DNA of 64,000 nucleotides from Flammulina velutipes (Eukaryota > Basidiomycota > Agaricomycetes > Agaricales > Physalacriaceae), in contig CM022374.1 in NCBI GenBank assembly GCA_011800155.1, forward strand, positions 2,728,001 through 2,792,000, in the 5' to 3' direction. Under the pieces are notes generated by a model that did no database searches, had not been told where the DNA came from, and saw nothing but the letters and a program-made list of their open reading frames with translations. Of the stretch, positions 11,495 through 22,466 are shown piece after piece. A program made the translations under genes and the position numbers. Within the stretch, counting starts at the first letter, position 1; the number at the start of each line of letters is the position of its first letter.

Positions 11495-11842
11495 GAGCAC
11501 CTTTTAGTGTCTACCTAGCTCATCCGCAGGTTTTCCCTTCATATTACGAATGAAGTACCATTCTATACATATCTTCTATCGGTACTGAGAGTCCCAGATT
11601 TTTACAGGGCGTCGTTCCCAAGATATAAAGCTGGAAAGGTGCCCCATCAATCCATGATCACCTTCATCGCGCGCTGGAAGAGCTTCATCTCCTCCGTTTC
11701 CTTAGATATTTGAACTTGTTATAGAGCAGTAATAGTACTTTGATTTCGCAAAAAGACCGAAGTCAATATCAGTACTCGTTGAGGCTACACTAATTAAATA
11801 ACCACATCAGGGTGAAAAACCATACCCGGGCATAGGATAGTA
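11495..11842. repeat. Perfect 348-bp inverted repeat, right arm
   Basis: Exact reverse complement of 10848-11195. A transcript through both arms would fold into a 348-bp perfect hairpin with a 299-nt loop. It ends about 310 bp upstream of the first exon of the membrane protein gene at 12154. Confidence 0.95.
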
Positions 11843-12153
11843 GTGCGCTTCAAACTTCTCGGACGCCCTCATGTGTGTCTGTGTGTTTCGAGAAGCCACT
11901 CTACTCTTCACTGAATTGCTTTCAGCTGTTGCACGAACTCACATTGTCTGACCGCAGGCATCAGGCGTTAACTCAACAGCGAAAGAGCGAAACCTCCAGA
12001 ATGCTGGCTCCTCACGACTGTGGCGTGCAGACGCTCCCAATCTTCCCACATTTGCTTGATATACTCCGAGTGAGCTTTCCGAGGCTAAGGCTTTTACTCC
12101 TCAACCTTTGCGAGGTTTCATATTCCCCCAGCGTCCTCGGGCAACAACTCTCC

Positions 12154-13858
12154 ATGGAATCTTTGCCAGAAGATGGCCGTCAGACAACCGGTGAAGAAGA
12201 ATCAACCCGTACGCTTTCTCTGCTGCCTGTGGCTAAAACAGCATGTTCACGGCCTTTGAAAAGGTCTCGTAACTGGGGAGAAGGGTGGATACGACTTCAA
12301 CAAAGGACGCCGTAGCCAAATGATCTTCCCTTATCTTGGGCTAACAATCAGTGGCCTCTTCGCGGTGTTTTGCATAGTCACTGGTCTTGTCATTTACGGA
12401 GCCTCAGTTCCGGCGCCACCGACCATTGGGTTCTACAGTGGGCGGAATTTTCGCGTCAGGCTTAACAGAGACATCCGCGAGTATTGTTTGCTCGCCCTCA
12501 ACCTCACATTTGTCAAACTCTCCGTCTACTCTGTTAACACAGTACACCATACAGCGTTGAAATGGGCTTTGGCGAGCGAGACTGACAGACTCGGACAAAC
12601 AAGACTCGAGTTCAACTCAAACTTTCGTTTCTTGCAGTCTTCGGAGAGGTGGGCCTCGGCGAATGGCCTGCCTGCCAACGTTGTCATGTCTTTCTGCCTC
12701 GCTTTAACCTATGCATCCAGCTCCATGGTCTTTCTCGGCGTCGAGAACGATAAAGACTACAACACCATCATCTCGTATCTCCCTCTACTCATCCTAGGCG
12801 TCGCTACGCTCGTCCAAGTTCTCATTTGCATTTGGGCAATATGCACAACGACCATTCCTACATGGAGCCAGTCCCCTTTCAACGCTGCTGCGGTCCAGCT
12901 CCACGAAGGCAGGCTGAAAAGAACACCCGGGCGGTGTATGCACGGTCTCTACGACGTCGGGATGCCCACCGTTCCGCAAAAGCCACGGGAGCACCAGATG
13001 CCAATATGGAAATCTCATGTCCAGTACCGCCGCATCAATCTGTATGTGTGGTTGCTCATCGGCGCGGGCTACTACTGGTGCTTCATTATGTGGGCGATGG
13101 CAGCTTCAGGTACGGAGGGGTCTTACTACGGGAAGAGCTGGTCTCTCTTTCCCAGCCCCGAGAATGGTAGGATGGTCCTTGGATGGAAGGGAGAGGCTCC
13201 GACGTTTGGGCTTCTATGGGCCATGGGGATTTTGGTGGGGTTCCAAGGCGGGATTGTCACCACCGCCTTCGTCTGCGTCGACCTCCTCGTGGCTCTTTCA
13301 GTCGATGAAAAGTTATGGTTCAAGGCAGCGACGAAAGAAGGAGCAAATCCTTCGCCACACTTTATTCGTATGCTTTTCTTGAATTGGCAGACTTTGGCGA
13401 TGTATGTTGCGGAGCCGACTTTCCATTGGATCTTTGGGATCGCACTCACTCTCGATGCCGAGGTCGGTCTGCAGATACGTTACATCCAGGTATTATCATT
13501 CTCTGGAATTGTTACCATCTGTTAACAATCTGCACAGATTCTCTACATCTGCGTGCTAGGAATAGCGGGGATCATTCTCATCACGATTGTTGGATTCTGG
13601 CGCCCTCAGCGCATTATCCCATCTACGTATGGCCATCTGCAGACGCTGGTGGATCTGATCGACGAATGGCCTACCAGCGAGTCACAGATATTGTATTGGG
13701 GCCACAAACGATATCGCGATGTTCGACAAGAGAACGGCGAGGTGATGCGCATTGGCCATGCAGGTACCAGTGGAAACCCAGACGACGTTCTGCCGCTGGA
13801 TCTTGATTGTCCTTACGGCGGATTCATCCAATGTTGCGCCAAGGACAAGCAAGGTTAG
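12154..13858 (+). CDS. Multi-pass membrane protein, tandem paralogue 1
   Basis: Integral membrane protein of about 533 residues, family not named with confidence. Exons are 12154-12208, 12264-13489 and 13538-13858. The first short exon (start MESLPEDGRQ) is supported by the matching exon arrangement of the paralogue at 14958. About eight hydrophobic segments are visible: one after RRSQM (LGLTISGLFAVFCIVTGL), others in LLALNLTFVKL, VVMSFCLALTYASSS, LPLLILGVATLVQVLICIW, LYVWLLIGAGYYWCFIMW, FGLLWAMGILVGFQGG, MYVAEPTFHWIFGIAL and ILYICVLGIAGIIL. A soluble tail carries HLQTLVDLIDEWP and ILYWGHK. The two genes agree at roughly four of five positions by eye and are 1.1 kb apart, so this is a recent tandem duplication. 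Function unknown; a transporter or receptor-like role cannot be chosen from sequence. Confidence 0.8.
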
Positions 13859-14957
13859 GTCGGATGGGCTTCCTTCACGCTATTCTATGCTATTATATTA
13901 CCGTATAGCTATCTATTTCATCGCTTGTACTCATTGTTTTACCTTTCGTACTATTTGTCCATACTGAGCAGTGTTATGTACTATGCTATGTAAATATGAA
14001 TTCGACGCTTGAATGAAGTTCTTCAATTCAAAGCTTGATCTGAGTTGTCATTACGGCGGCTCAGCGCTCAGCGCTCAGATCCAGGCTCTAACGGTCGTTG
14101 GACGTGTCCGTTCACAATGCAGGCGGGCGTGTCCAATCAAAACTATCATAATTGATATGCACATTTATGGTATTATTACTTCTTGATTCTTCGCTTGACT
14201 CTATTTTTGTCAAATGGAACATCCTTCAACAACTTAGTAGCTAGGAAGTAGCTAAGAAGATTTTAGTATGACCTAGTTGACCTGGATTGATCATGGTCAC
14301 GTCACGGTTACTTGTGTCTCTTGCCTTCAACCTTCAATGCGACACCAACTGGACACCAACTGTTTCGACGTTCAACGTTTGACTTGGACATATATGAAAC
14401 TCCGCCGATCGCTTCTCCGACTCTACTACTACGACCATTTCCATGTACCTGATAGGCGCCTGGGAGTTGCGCATTCATTATGATTCTCTCTTATTCAATT
14501 GACTAGCATCTGCCCAAATTACACTTGTGCCAAGCATGTGGATACGGAGAGAATGTTGACAAGTGACGTGAGGAGGTGGAGCCAGGGTATGCCATTCGAA
14601 AGCAGAAGCAACAACTACAAGATGCTTGTAAAATTCATCAGGACCGTTACCATCGCCTTTCGGATTCTTCAATACCTGGTTGCCCATGATAAACTTACGG
14701 TACGCACCTCATTACCTTCGGCGCTGAAACTTGTACTACCGCTCAGGCATAACGCCTGAACAACCCGTCAGTTTGTTAATGAAGCAACGACAAGTTGAAT
14801 GGGCCAAGAGGCATCATTTAATTTGGATTGAATTCGCGGTGATATGGAGCATCTACATAACGTGAGCCATTCCGAGGTCATCCGTGTTCTCTGGTTCTGT
14901 ATATATACCAACGCTAACGCCTTCACTTGGAACTTCACTATCGTCCAGCTATTCTTC
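13859..14957. other. Intergenic between tandem paralogues
   Basis: About 1.1 kb with no recognised gene; short A+T-rich stretches only. It should hold the promoter of the second paralogue. Confidence 0.5.
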
Positions 14958-16681
14958 ATGAGCACCGTCATCGAAAATCATCCTGTGGGGTCTTTGTCTG
15001 CTACAAGGCCTCCTTCTGTCAAAACTGTAAAGTCCGGTACGTTTTTGTTTATTAGGCCTGAGCGATTGGATGACTAGCGTTCTTAGATGACTTTGGTGGC
15101 GCCTCGAAATATGATCCAAAGAAAGGAAGTCGCAGTCAAATGATCTTGACCAGTCTAGGATTGGCGGCCAGTGGACTGTTCGCGGTGTTTTGCATCGTCA
15201 CCGCTTTCATCATTCATCGGCGTTCACTTCCTGTACTACCGTTTGGGATTTACAGCGAGCGCAATCTCCGCATCAGACTTGGCTCTTCCACCCGGGAGTT
15301 CTGTTTGCTCGCCCTCAACCTTACATTTGTCAAACTCTCTGTCTACTCCATCGACAAAGTGCACCACACAGCATTGAAGTGGACTTTGGCGAGCGAGACG
15401 GACAGATTCGGACGAAGAAGACTCGAGTTCAACTCGAACTTTCGTTTCTTGCAGTCTTCGGAGAGGTGGGCCTCGGCGAATGGTCTTCCCGCCAACATCG
15501 TTATGGCAATATGCCTCGCTTCGACTTACGCGTCCAGCTCAATCGTCTTTCTGGGCGTCAACAACGATGCGGACTACAACACGATCGTTTCCTATCTTCC
15601 TCTACTTGTTCTCGGCATCGCCATCCTTATTCAAGTGCTTATTTGCATTTGGGCGATATGCACAACGGATATCCCTACGTGGAACCAGTCTCCGTTCGAT
15701 ACCGCCGCGGTTCAGCTCATTAAGAAGAGGATAACCAGAAAACCCGGACGGTGCATGCACGGTCTCTACGACGTCGGAACGTCCACCACTCCGCAGAAAC
15801 CACGGAAGCGCCAAATGTCGATATGGGAATCTCACGCCCAATATCGCCGCATTAATCTGTACGTATGGATGCTGATAGCCGCGGGTTACTATTGGTGTTT
15901 TATCATGTGGGCGATGGTAGCCTCTGGTACACAGGGATCATACTACGGAAAGAGCTGGTCACTCTTTCCCAGCCCGGAGAATGGGAGGATGAACCTTGGT
16001 TGGAACGGAGAAGCACCTACTTTTGGGCTTCTATGGGCCATGGGGATTTTGGTGGGGTTCCAAGGGGGGATTGTTACCACCGCATTCACCTGCGTCAATC
16101 TCCTCGTAGCCCTGTCGGTTGACGAGAAACTATGGTCCAAGGCGGAAACGGAGAACGGAGCGAATCCCTCACCCTCTTTTCTCTATCTCCTCGTGGTGAA
16201 TTGGCAGACCCTGGTGATGTACGTGGCGGAGCCTGTTTTCCATTGGATCTTTGCAATCGCGCTCACTCTCGACGCGGAGCTGGGACTGCAGATACGTTAT
16301 ATTCAGGCAAGTATCTTGTTCGCTTGGTCAGTCTTCTATAATCAGTCTGTATAGATCCTCTATATCTGCCTCCTCGGGACAGCCGCGGTTATCCTCATAA
16401 CCTGCGTCGGGCGTAGTCGCCCCAAGCGCTCCATCCCGACAACATACGGACATTTGCAGACGCTAGTGGACCTCATTGACAAATGGCCTACTAGCGAGTC
16501 GCAGATATTATATTGGGGACGCAAACCTGAACGCGATGAGGTTCGAGAAGAGAATAACGAGGTGATACACCTTGGCCATGCAGGTACCAGTGGAAATCCA
16601 AAAGACGTCGAGCCGCTGAGGCTGGATCGATATCGAGATCGTTGTTATGGCGGTCTCGGTTGTGAAGATAAGCGAGGTTAG
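14958..16681 (+). CDS. Multi-pass membrane protein, tandem paralogue 2
   Basis: Integral membrane protein of about 541 residues, exons 14958-15036, 15087-16306 and 16355-16681. Joining exon 1 (MSTVIENHPVGS) to exon 2 gives DDFGGASKYDPKKGSRSQM, which parallels the start of the paralogue at 12154. Long blocks are identical between the two, for example LEFNSNFRFLQSSERWASAN, SYYGKSWSLFPSPENGRM and APTFGLLWAMGILVGFQGG. About eight membrane segments are placed as in the paralogue, followed by the soluble HLQTLVDLIDKWPTSES tail. The last intron appears to use a GC donor (CAG/GCAAGT...TATAG). The same position in the paralogue has a normal GT donor, and no GT keeps the frame here. Function unknown. 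Confidence 0.8.
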
Positions 16682-17000
16682 GTCGGATGGGATGATTCTC
16701 AACTCCTTACTTCTTGATTGAAGACGCCACTTCATTTCTTAAATTTTTGCAACCAGTACCAGTAGTCTTTTTGCCGAAGCTCTCACACTGGCGAAATAGC
16801 TCATACGTGTACTTACCGCTCTTGGCACCGCTAATAACAAAGACAGCTTTGAGCAGTGTCGTCTCAGTATTAGGACAATGCATGGTGGCCACTGCCTGGA
16901 ATGTTGTCGGACTCGTACACGCAAATACCGTCAACAGATCTCTTCAATCCAATGCATACATTCGATGTTACACTTCACTAGCTGTTATACATTTACTGGT
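16682..17000. other. Short intergenic, converging genes
   Basis: About 320 bp between the stop codons of two converging genes; presumably shared 3' regions. Confidence 0.5.
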
Positions 17001-18401
17001 CTATTGTATTATTGCTCCTTCCGTGCTATCTCGAACATCCTTCAAGAACTTGGACAACTCGGTGCCCCCGGTCCCCTTCAGTGGGCCGTCCCCCTGTTTT
17101 GGCATCCTTCTCGAAGGTCCAATAATGTACAGCGTCACAATGACGATATGCGAGTCTCTGAACGCTTTGAGAGCACCCACAGCTACGTTGTACGACTCCA
17201 GCAACTCTGCGTTCCCTCGGTTCATCACCATGTCCCTCAACGGACGAGGATTGCCTGAAAGATGATTCAAGAAATTCCGATGGTGGCGGGGCATGTACAT
17301 CTGCATCCGTTCCAAGTAGGCCTGCTTCGCATTCCCGCCTCCCGAAATATTCGACGCATGCGAGTAGCGATCAACTCCGAGGAATTTATCCAGCGCGTGG
17401 ATGAGCGAGCTCTGACCAGCGCTAGGCCCTGATAGTTCTGTGGGGTAGAAAATCCCGTCTAGCTCGTCTAGCCCTTCGAAAACCCAAGGCCTCTTCGTAG
17501 GGTCTGAGTCCATTCCCCGGAACCATGGCCTAATCTCGTTGTTGAAGACATCCGGCGCACAGCCGTCTCTCACCTTCATCAACAGCGCCTTGAGGTCGTC
17601 GATGACCTCGGCCATACGATGAAGGTATCCAGTGATACGGCGGATGGCGATGTCGTCGCCAACGAACGCCTCGTCCATCGTCTCCCGCATCAGCTCGAGT
17701 GCTTCCACGCCACGTAGTTCGATCCTCGCAGAGGTGAGATAGAACGCTTCCTCGTCGGGGGTACCGGTGAAGAGTGTCTGGCAACGGAGATTGTCGAGTG
17801 CGGGGAGAGGGTCGGATGAAGGCCGGATGAGTTCCCAGTTGTAGAGTACGTCGTCGGAGAAGGTCAGAACAGGGGGTAGGTTAAGCTGGGCTGACACTTG
17901 GAGGAGCGGGATGGTTATAGGTCTGGGAATGACCACAGGGGAATCGGTCGGTAGCGAATGGATGTAAAAATGCATTACCCATGCCAAAACATGATGTGCT
18001 CGACGGAGCGCGACTTCTGACTTGGTCAGCTCGTCTATGGGTATGACAGGGAGCTACAGAGGGATTTATAAGCGTTGGCCTGAGGAATGAAGCAAACAGC
18101 ATACGGAACGAACACCGGACCGCCAGGATTCGGAAAGATCCTTTGCCTCTTGCGTTAGATCCGGTTTTTGACCGAGCTGCAGACGACGGCGCTGGGCGTC
18201 CTCCAACGCCGCCTCCCATGGTTCCCACGTCGCGGCGAGACGCGCAGGAGGCGCTTGTGGGGGCATAAATCCCGTCCTGTTGTCCACATCGAAATCGTGA
18301 GCGGCAAGAGTGGTGGTGTCAACGACGCCTGGCGTAGGAAGGCCTAAAAAGATGTCTGGACGCCCTTGAGCGAGGAAATGGTTTGGCGGAAGATTGTCCA
18401 T
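17001..18401 (-). CDS. IDO: Indoleamine 2,3-dioxygenase
   Basis: Heme dioxygenase that opens the indole ring of L-tryptophan to N-formylkynurenine, the first step of the kynurenine route (NAD synthesis and tryptophan breakdown), cytosolic. About 449 residues, exons 18401-18105 and 18053-17001. The intron (GTATGC...GTAG, 51 nt) joins ESWRSGVRS to LPVIPIDELTKSEVALRRAH, the normal fungal arrangement. Family landmarks are the N-terminal FDVDNRTGFMPP, HFYIHSLP, GYLHRM, RPWVFEGL, GPSAGQSSLIHALDKFLGV, and the proximal heme His in YMPRHHRNFLNHL. The C-terminal GTGGTELSKFLKDVRD block completes it. The start MDNLPPNHF is preferred; an upstream in-frame ATG exists. All key regions are present and open, so the gene looks functional. 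No other kynurenine gene lies nearby. Confidence 0.95.
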
Positions 18402-19026
18402 GATGGTGGTGAATAGTAGGTGGTGGATGAATGATGACAAGCTGAGATTTAACCAGACCGTCGAGACTCTGGACCGTGCTTGATGCTCCTCGATGGCGCA
18501 AGGATTACTTAAGGAAATGGAAAGACCGAATTCTGGTGCCAAAAGTTCAACGATGCATGAGGTCGAATTCTGAAGAGAGAGCCGAGGGGCAAATGCCTGT
18601 GGTCAGCCTGAATACGATTTTTTTTCGGACAGGGGGGACGGCAATCCGGCGGAAAGAATCATCCGCATCTAGAAACTATGAAAGTCGGGCAGAGGTAGTC
18701 GATTCATTGTCGATGCAGCAGGCGGTATCGGAAGCATACAAGTGACGCTTTCTTCAGTTGATTGAACGTCGATGAAGAGCCAAATGAAGAGCTATTAATT
18801 AGTTTGTTGATGGAAGCTTCACCTCTGAAGTGGCTGTGCTGTCAACCCTCGGCATTGTGTGGCGTCCTACTAGTAACGTGTAGTGCACTACCTGATTTGT
18901 TCTAATGTTATTAATGTTACCTCAAATACTGTTACATTTCTTGTTGGCTTCGTAAAGACAAGTCGTTGCGGGGAACAGGTCATCAAGATAAGAATTGCTG
19001 AGTATAAGTAGGAAGAACCAGGAAAA
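18402..19026. other. Intergenic, nothing recognised
   Basis: About 620 bp upstream of the dioxygenase gene and downstream of the BTB gene. No gene recognised. Confidence 0.5.
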
Positions 19027-20040
19027 TTACAAGCCAGCGGGCCATGCGTAGCTTTCGAACTTCAGGTCTCCACCCCCCAGAGAGCCCCACCACCGCTTGA
19101 CCGAACCGCGATATGCGGCATCATTGCTACATCCCGACGAACAGGCCACGCCGGGAAAGTGCTGTGCAGCATGACTATCCATGAAAGTCAAAATCGTCTT
19201 GCTTGGACCGACGAGGACAGCTCTATTCGGGGCCGCCAGCAAGACGAATGCATATCGTCTGACGTCGTCGACATACTTGTTCCAAAAGCGACATCTCGTT
19301 GAGCCTCCCTTGTGCAGGTTGACGGGTACGGGGCGGGGTTGCCCCAACCAGGCCATAAGCCTATCACACTCGGCTTCGTGGAGTCTGTAAAGTTAAAAAT
19401 TTAAACTAATGAGTAGCGGAGACAGTTGGCACTGTACACGTACTTCAACCATGCACTGTAGGCCTCCCCATCGAGATGGGCAGAGACAGAAGCAGGCGAT
19501 GCGGTTTTCAAGAGCCTCTCGGCGAGCTCGTTCGCCATCTTCCTTTGATGATGCTTATAGGCGTAATTCAAGTATACCGCCACATTCTGGGTATGAAGGT
19601 TTTCGTGAACAGAAACACTGCAAATAGGGTTCCTCAATGAGCCACAGTGCTGTTAAGCATGACACATACCGAATCGCCATGCGGCACAACTCTTGAGTGA
19701 TTGGAAGCGCAGCGTACTTCTCCGTCGCTTCTGCGAGGGCAATGAGGTGACTGGGAGACAGTTCGTCCAGCGCAGGAGGAGGAAGTCTTGGATGGAATAG
19801 GACAAGAAGGATTCCCAGCGTAGCTGCGTCCTCGGTGAGGGAAGTGTCCTCGTATTGGAGCAAGTCTTTCGAATATCTGGCCAGATCAGCAGCATGGGCG
19901 CCAAGCAGAACGCCGTCGGAAGAACGCAAAACGATGTCTGTTTGCTTGTCACAGCCTACAAACAGGAATGAGGAGATGACTGGAGAACAATGGATGTACG
20001 CACCGCTGACGCCACAAATGAGACTCGGAATGGTGGACAT
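19027..20040 (-). CDS. BTB/POZ domain protein
   Basis: Short BTB protein of about 284 residues, of the type greatly expanded in agaricomycetes. BTB domains mediate dimerisation and can act as adaptors of Cullin-3 ubiquitin ligases, but no partner domain is present here. Exons are 20040-20004, 19955-19670, 19617-19444 and 19384-19027; each junction keeps the frame. The BTB fold starts at TDIVLRSSDGVLLGAHAADLARYS, then LLVLFHPRLPPPALDELS, LIALAEATEKYAALPITQELCRMAI. Exon 3 continues with helices (AVYLNYAYKHHQRKMANELAERLL) and exon 4 with LHEAECDRLMAWL. A C-terminal stretch has several Cys (CSSGC). A TATATA-like stretch lies about 50 bp upstream of the start. Function unknown beyond the domain. 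Confidence 0.85.
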
Positions 20041-21185
20041 ACTCCTAGATGCGGTGGAAAGGTAAGAGGATACACGCCTCGAACATGCTGTATATATGTA
20101 ACCACCGGCGACATGTAAATACCTGTGGGAGTGTGCGCGTCAAAGAAGGGCACAAACTTACATCTAGATATCCTAAAACAAACGCCTCCGAATCAGTATC
20201 CTCAGACCAGCCTCAAAAATTTTCAGGACTATTCGCAGCGTGCTACGAACTTTCCGAAGTCCCAGAACATCTAAATCATATGAAAGGCAGATAACTTGCA
20301 GATGCATATATTGGGAATCTTTAAACACATCTACGAAGTACAATGTAAATAAGATGTGTAGATATGTAGGAGGCAGCGAAATACTCTTCCATATGGTGAC
20401 AGAAGAGAAAACTTCTAACAATCTCCATCCATACGTTGATTAGACGCAGGAATAAGTCGTAAATATAGGCTCATCACAGAACCAGACGGGTGTAGAGGCC
20501 GTAGCCCGCCACCAACGCCAGGGCAGAAGTGGCCATTAGGTAGAGAGAACAGACATAGGACGTGGAATAAGAGTTGAAGAAACGAATGTATTAGAGGAGA
20601 CCAAGACGACGGCGTTGAGTGAAGGAAGAAAAGGGTTTTTTCGCTTTTATAAACGTGCTTTTATTTGTTGATGTTTGGCATCTGTCTGCTCCCGGCTTCA
20701 ATAGCTTCAATAGTGCTCCTCAATTCTTAGTTTATTGCGTTCAGTTTATTTGGCTCGCTGATGGCGGACAATCAAACGCTCATGGCAGTCTCCGAGCGCC
20801 TGTTCCAGGCCTTTTCGGGGCCGTGGCGGCGTCGTTGAGAAGGAAATCCCAAAGTTCATCGTTTCGCCCCGTTCAAGTTCGAGGGCTCGTAGGCAGACTC
20901 TCTGAGTAGTTATATCTACTTTGATCAATGATTATCATCGTTCCTTTGCTTCATATACCGGCGCAGAGTTGGAGGATTTTAAACTGGCTTTTAGTGCGAT
21001 TTTGAGCTCCGCTGATTCGCATCACACGGTCCGAGCTGGACCAAATAAACTGGCCAACGTCAAAAGTCATGATTCCTATTGACAAAACAAGTCTAGGATA
21101 TGCGTATAAGTGTCCAGTAATGAAGTCCAAGTAAAGATAGATTAATGTGTAGTCCGATGTGTTGTCGTTGATTTCATACCACCGC
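20041..21185. other. Intergenic with dispersed repeat fragment
   Basis: About 1.1 kb without a recognised gene. It holds one copy (20711-20739) of a 29-bp sequence also found at 41655-41683. Confidence 0.5.
20711..20739 (+). repeat. 29-bp dispersed direct repeat, copy 1
   Basis: Identical over 29 bp to 41655-41683, with no clear similarity beyond. Probably a relic of a dispersed element. Confidence 0.7.
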
Positions 21186-22334
21186 TCAGCATCTCCAAGA
21201 GTCCTGAATGGCGAGTTAGTCTAATAACGTATACTTTCGAGGACACGTACATCACGGGGTTCCGGACGACGGACATTGGTGTAAGGTTGTGCACCTAAGC
21301 ACTCAGCAACAGTGACAAGTCGGTATCCGGCGCCTTGAAGCGCGTCAATTGCGTGAGGCAAGACTTCGCGGCTACATAGACAATAAGAATACGATCAAGA
21401 AAAAATGAATCCGCACTCACACAGTCGACTCGTAAGTTTCATGGTTGAGCGTTAGAATAGAGCCGGGGTGTCCGGCGACCAAACCGTCGTACATAGCATT
21501 GCTTTGATATCCGGGAACTCCAGCAGAGTCGCCTGAGCTGTAAACGCGTGAGAACGGAAACCAAAGAGACGACTGCACACATACTCAAAGTCCCAAATAA
21601 CGACCGTCTCATCAAGTTCTGCGGCGACTTGTAGTACAAGGTCGTTGACGCTTCCGAAGGCTATCCAGTCGAGATCAATACAAAGGTGATGCAGCGGAGA
21701 AAAATAGGACTAACGCGGGCGCATCATCGTAGGCGAGGCGCCAATGATTTTCTGCAGAGCATCTGTAAGGGCATTAGGTTGATCAAATACGGAACAATGA
21801 AGATTTACCATCGACACCAGACATCTCACTGGCGATCTCCTCTCTTGACAGCTGAGCCAAGTTTCGGTGTCCCCAAGTGTGCGATGCAAGTTGATGTCCT
21901 TTGTCGAACGCGTACTTAATATCTCCAGCCTGGCTTTCGCCGTAGATACACCCGAAGTTGTTGCCATCTATTCATATGCTTAGAGATGGTCGAATGCGTG
22001 GGCGAAAGCAAGACTTACTGACGAAAAATGTTCCCTTCGCGTTCTTGGAATCAAGGACATCGACGATCTCCCGACTATATGAATACAGTCAGAGAGAATA
22101 GCGGGTGGTGAACACAAGAAGGCTTACGTCCACTGAAACGGACCATCATCCTAATCGCCGCATATCAGTCAACAACGCACCCTTGGAAGAAGAAAAGAAT
22201 GGACGCACAAAGGTGATGGCCGCGGTATTGGGAACTGAACAGCTAAACACAATGTTACCAGCTTGTCTACGACTGGGCAGCGCAGAGGCGAGAGCGACCA
22301 ATGCCAAAGTCGTGAAAGTTGTAACGGACAACAT
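21186..22334 (-). CDS. Secreted CE4 polysaccharide deacetylase, copy 1
   Basis: Carbohydrate esterase family 4 enzyme, predicted to remove acetyl groups from chitin or a related cell-wall glycan outside the cell. About 247 residues in nine exons: 22334-22209, 22150-22128, 22074-22019, 21967-21809, 21762-21715, 21660-21585, 21537-21421, 21371-21251, 21203-21186. A signal peptide (LSVTTFTTLALVALASA) is followed by the catalytic domain. Its motifs are TFDDGP, HTWGH (metal His), RPPFGS, DFDSGD and LTLNHE. The C-terminus is WRC, the last codons lying in an 18-nt exon. Exon 4 (159 nt) equals three exons of the paralogues at 37035 and 40034 (12+120+27 nt) with two introns missing. All motifs are intact. 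Substrate (chitin versus other) is not settled. Confidence 0.92.
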
Positions 22335-22460
22335 CGTAGAGAAGAATGAAAACAAAAAAGACGTGTCCAAAAGACAGAACTAGAAGCAAAAAGGAGAACT
22401 GAAGAGAACCGCTGAAGAAAAGAAGGACGGTGGTGGAGAACGTAGAAAATCTGGGCGCCA

Positions 22461-22466
22461 TTTATA
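22461..22466 (-). promoter_or_regulatory. Possible TATA box of CE4 copy 1
   Basis: TATAAA on the minus strand about 130 bp upstream of the start codon, followed by ATGGCG, also seen downstream of the A+T box of CE4 copy 3 near 41350. Confidence 0.4.

Noticed and set aside
11875..12315. 146-residue open frame upstream of the membrane protein
   Set aside because: No domain, and it runs across the predicted first exon and intron of the 12154 gene in a different frame.
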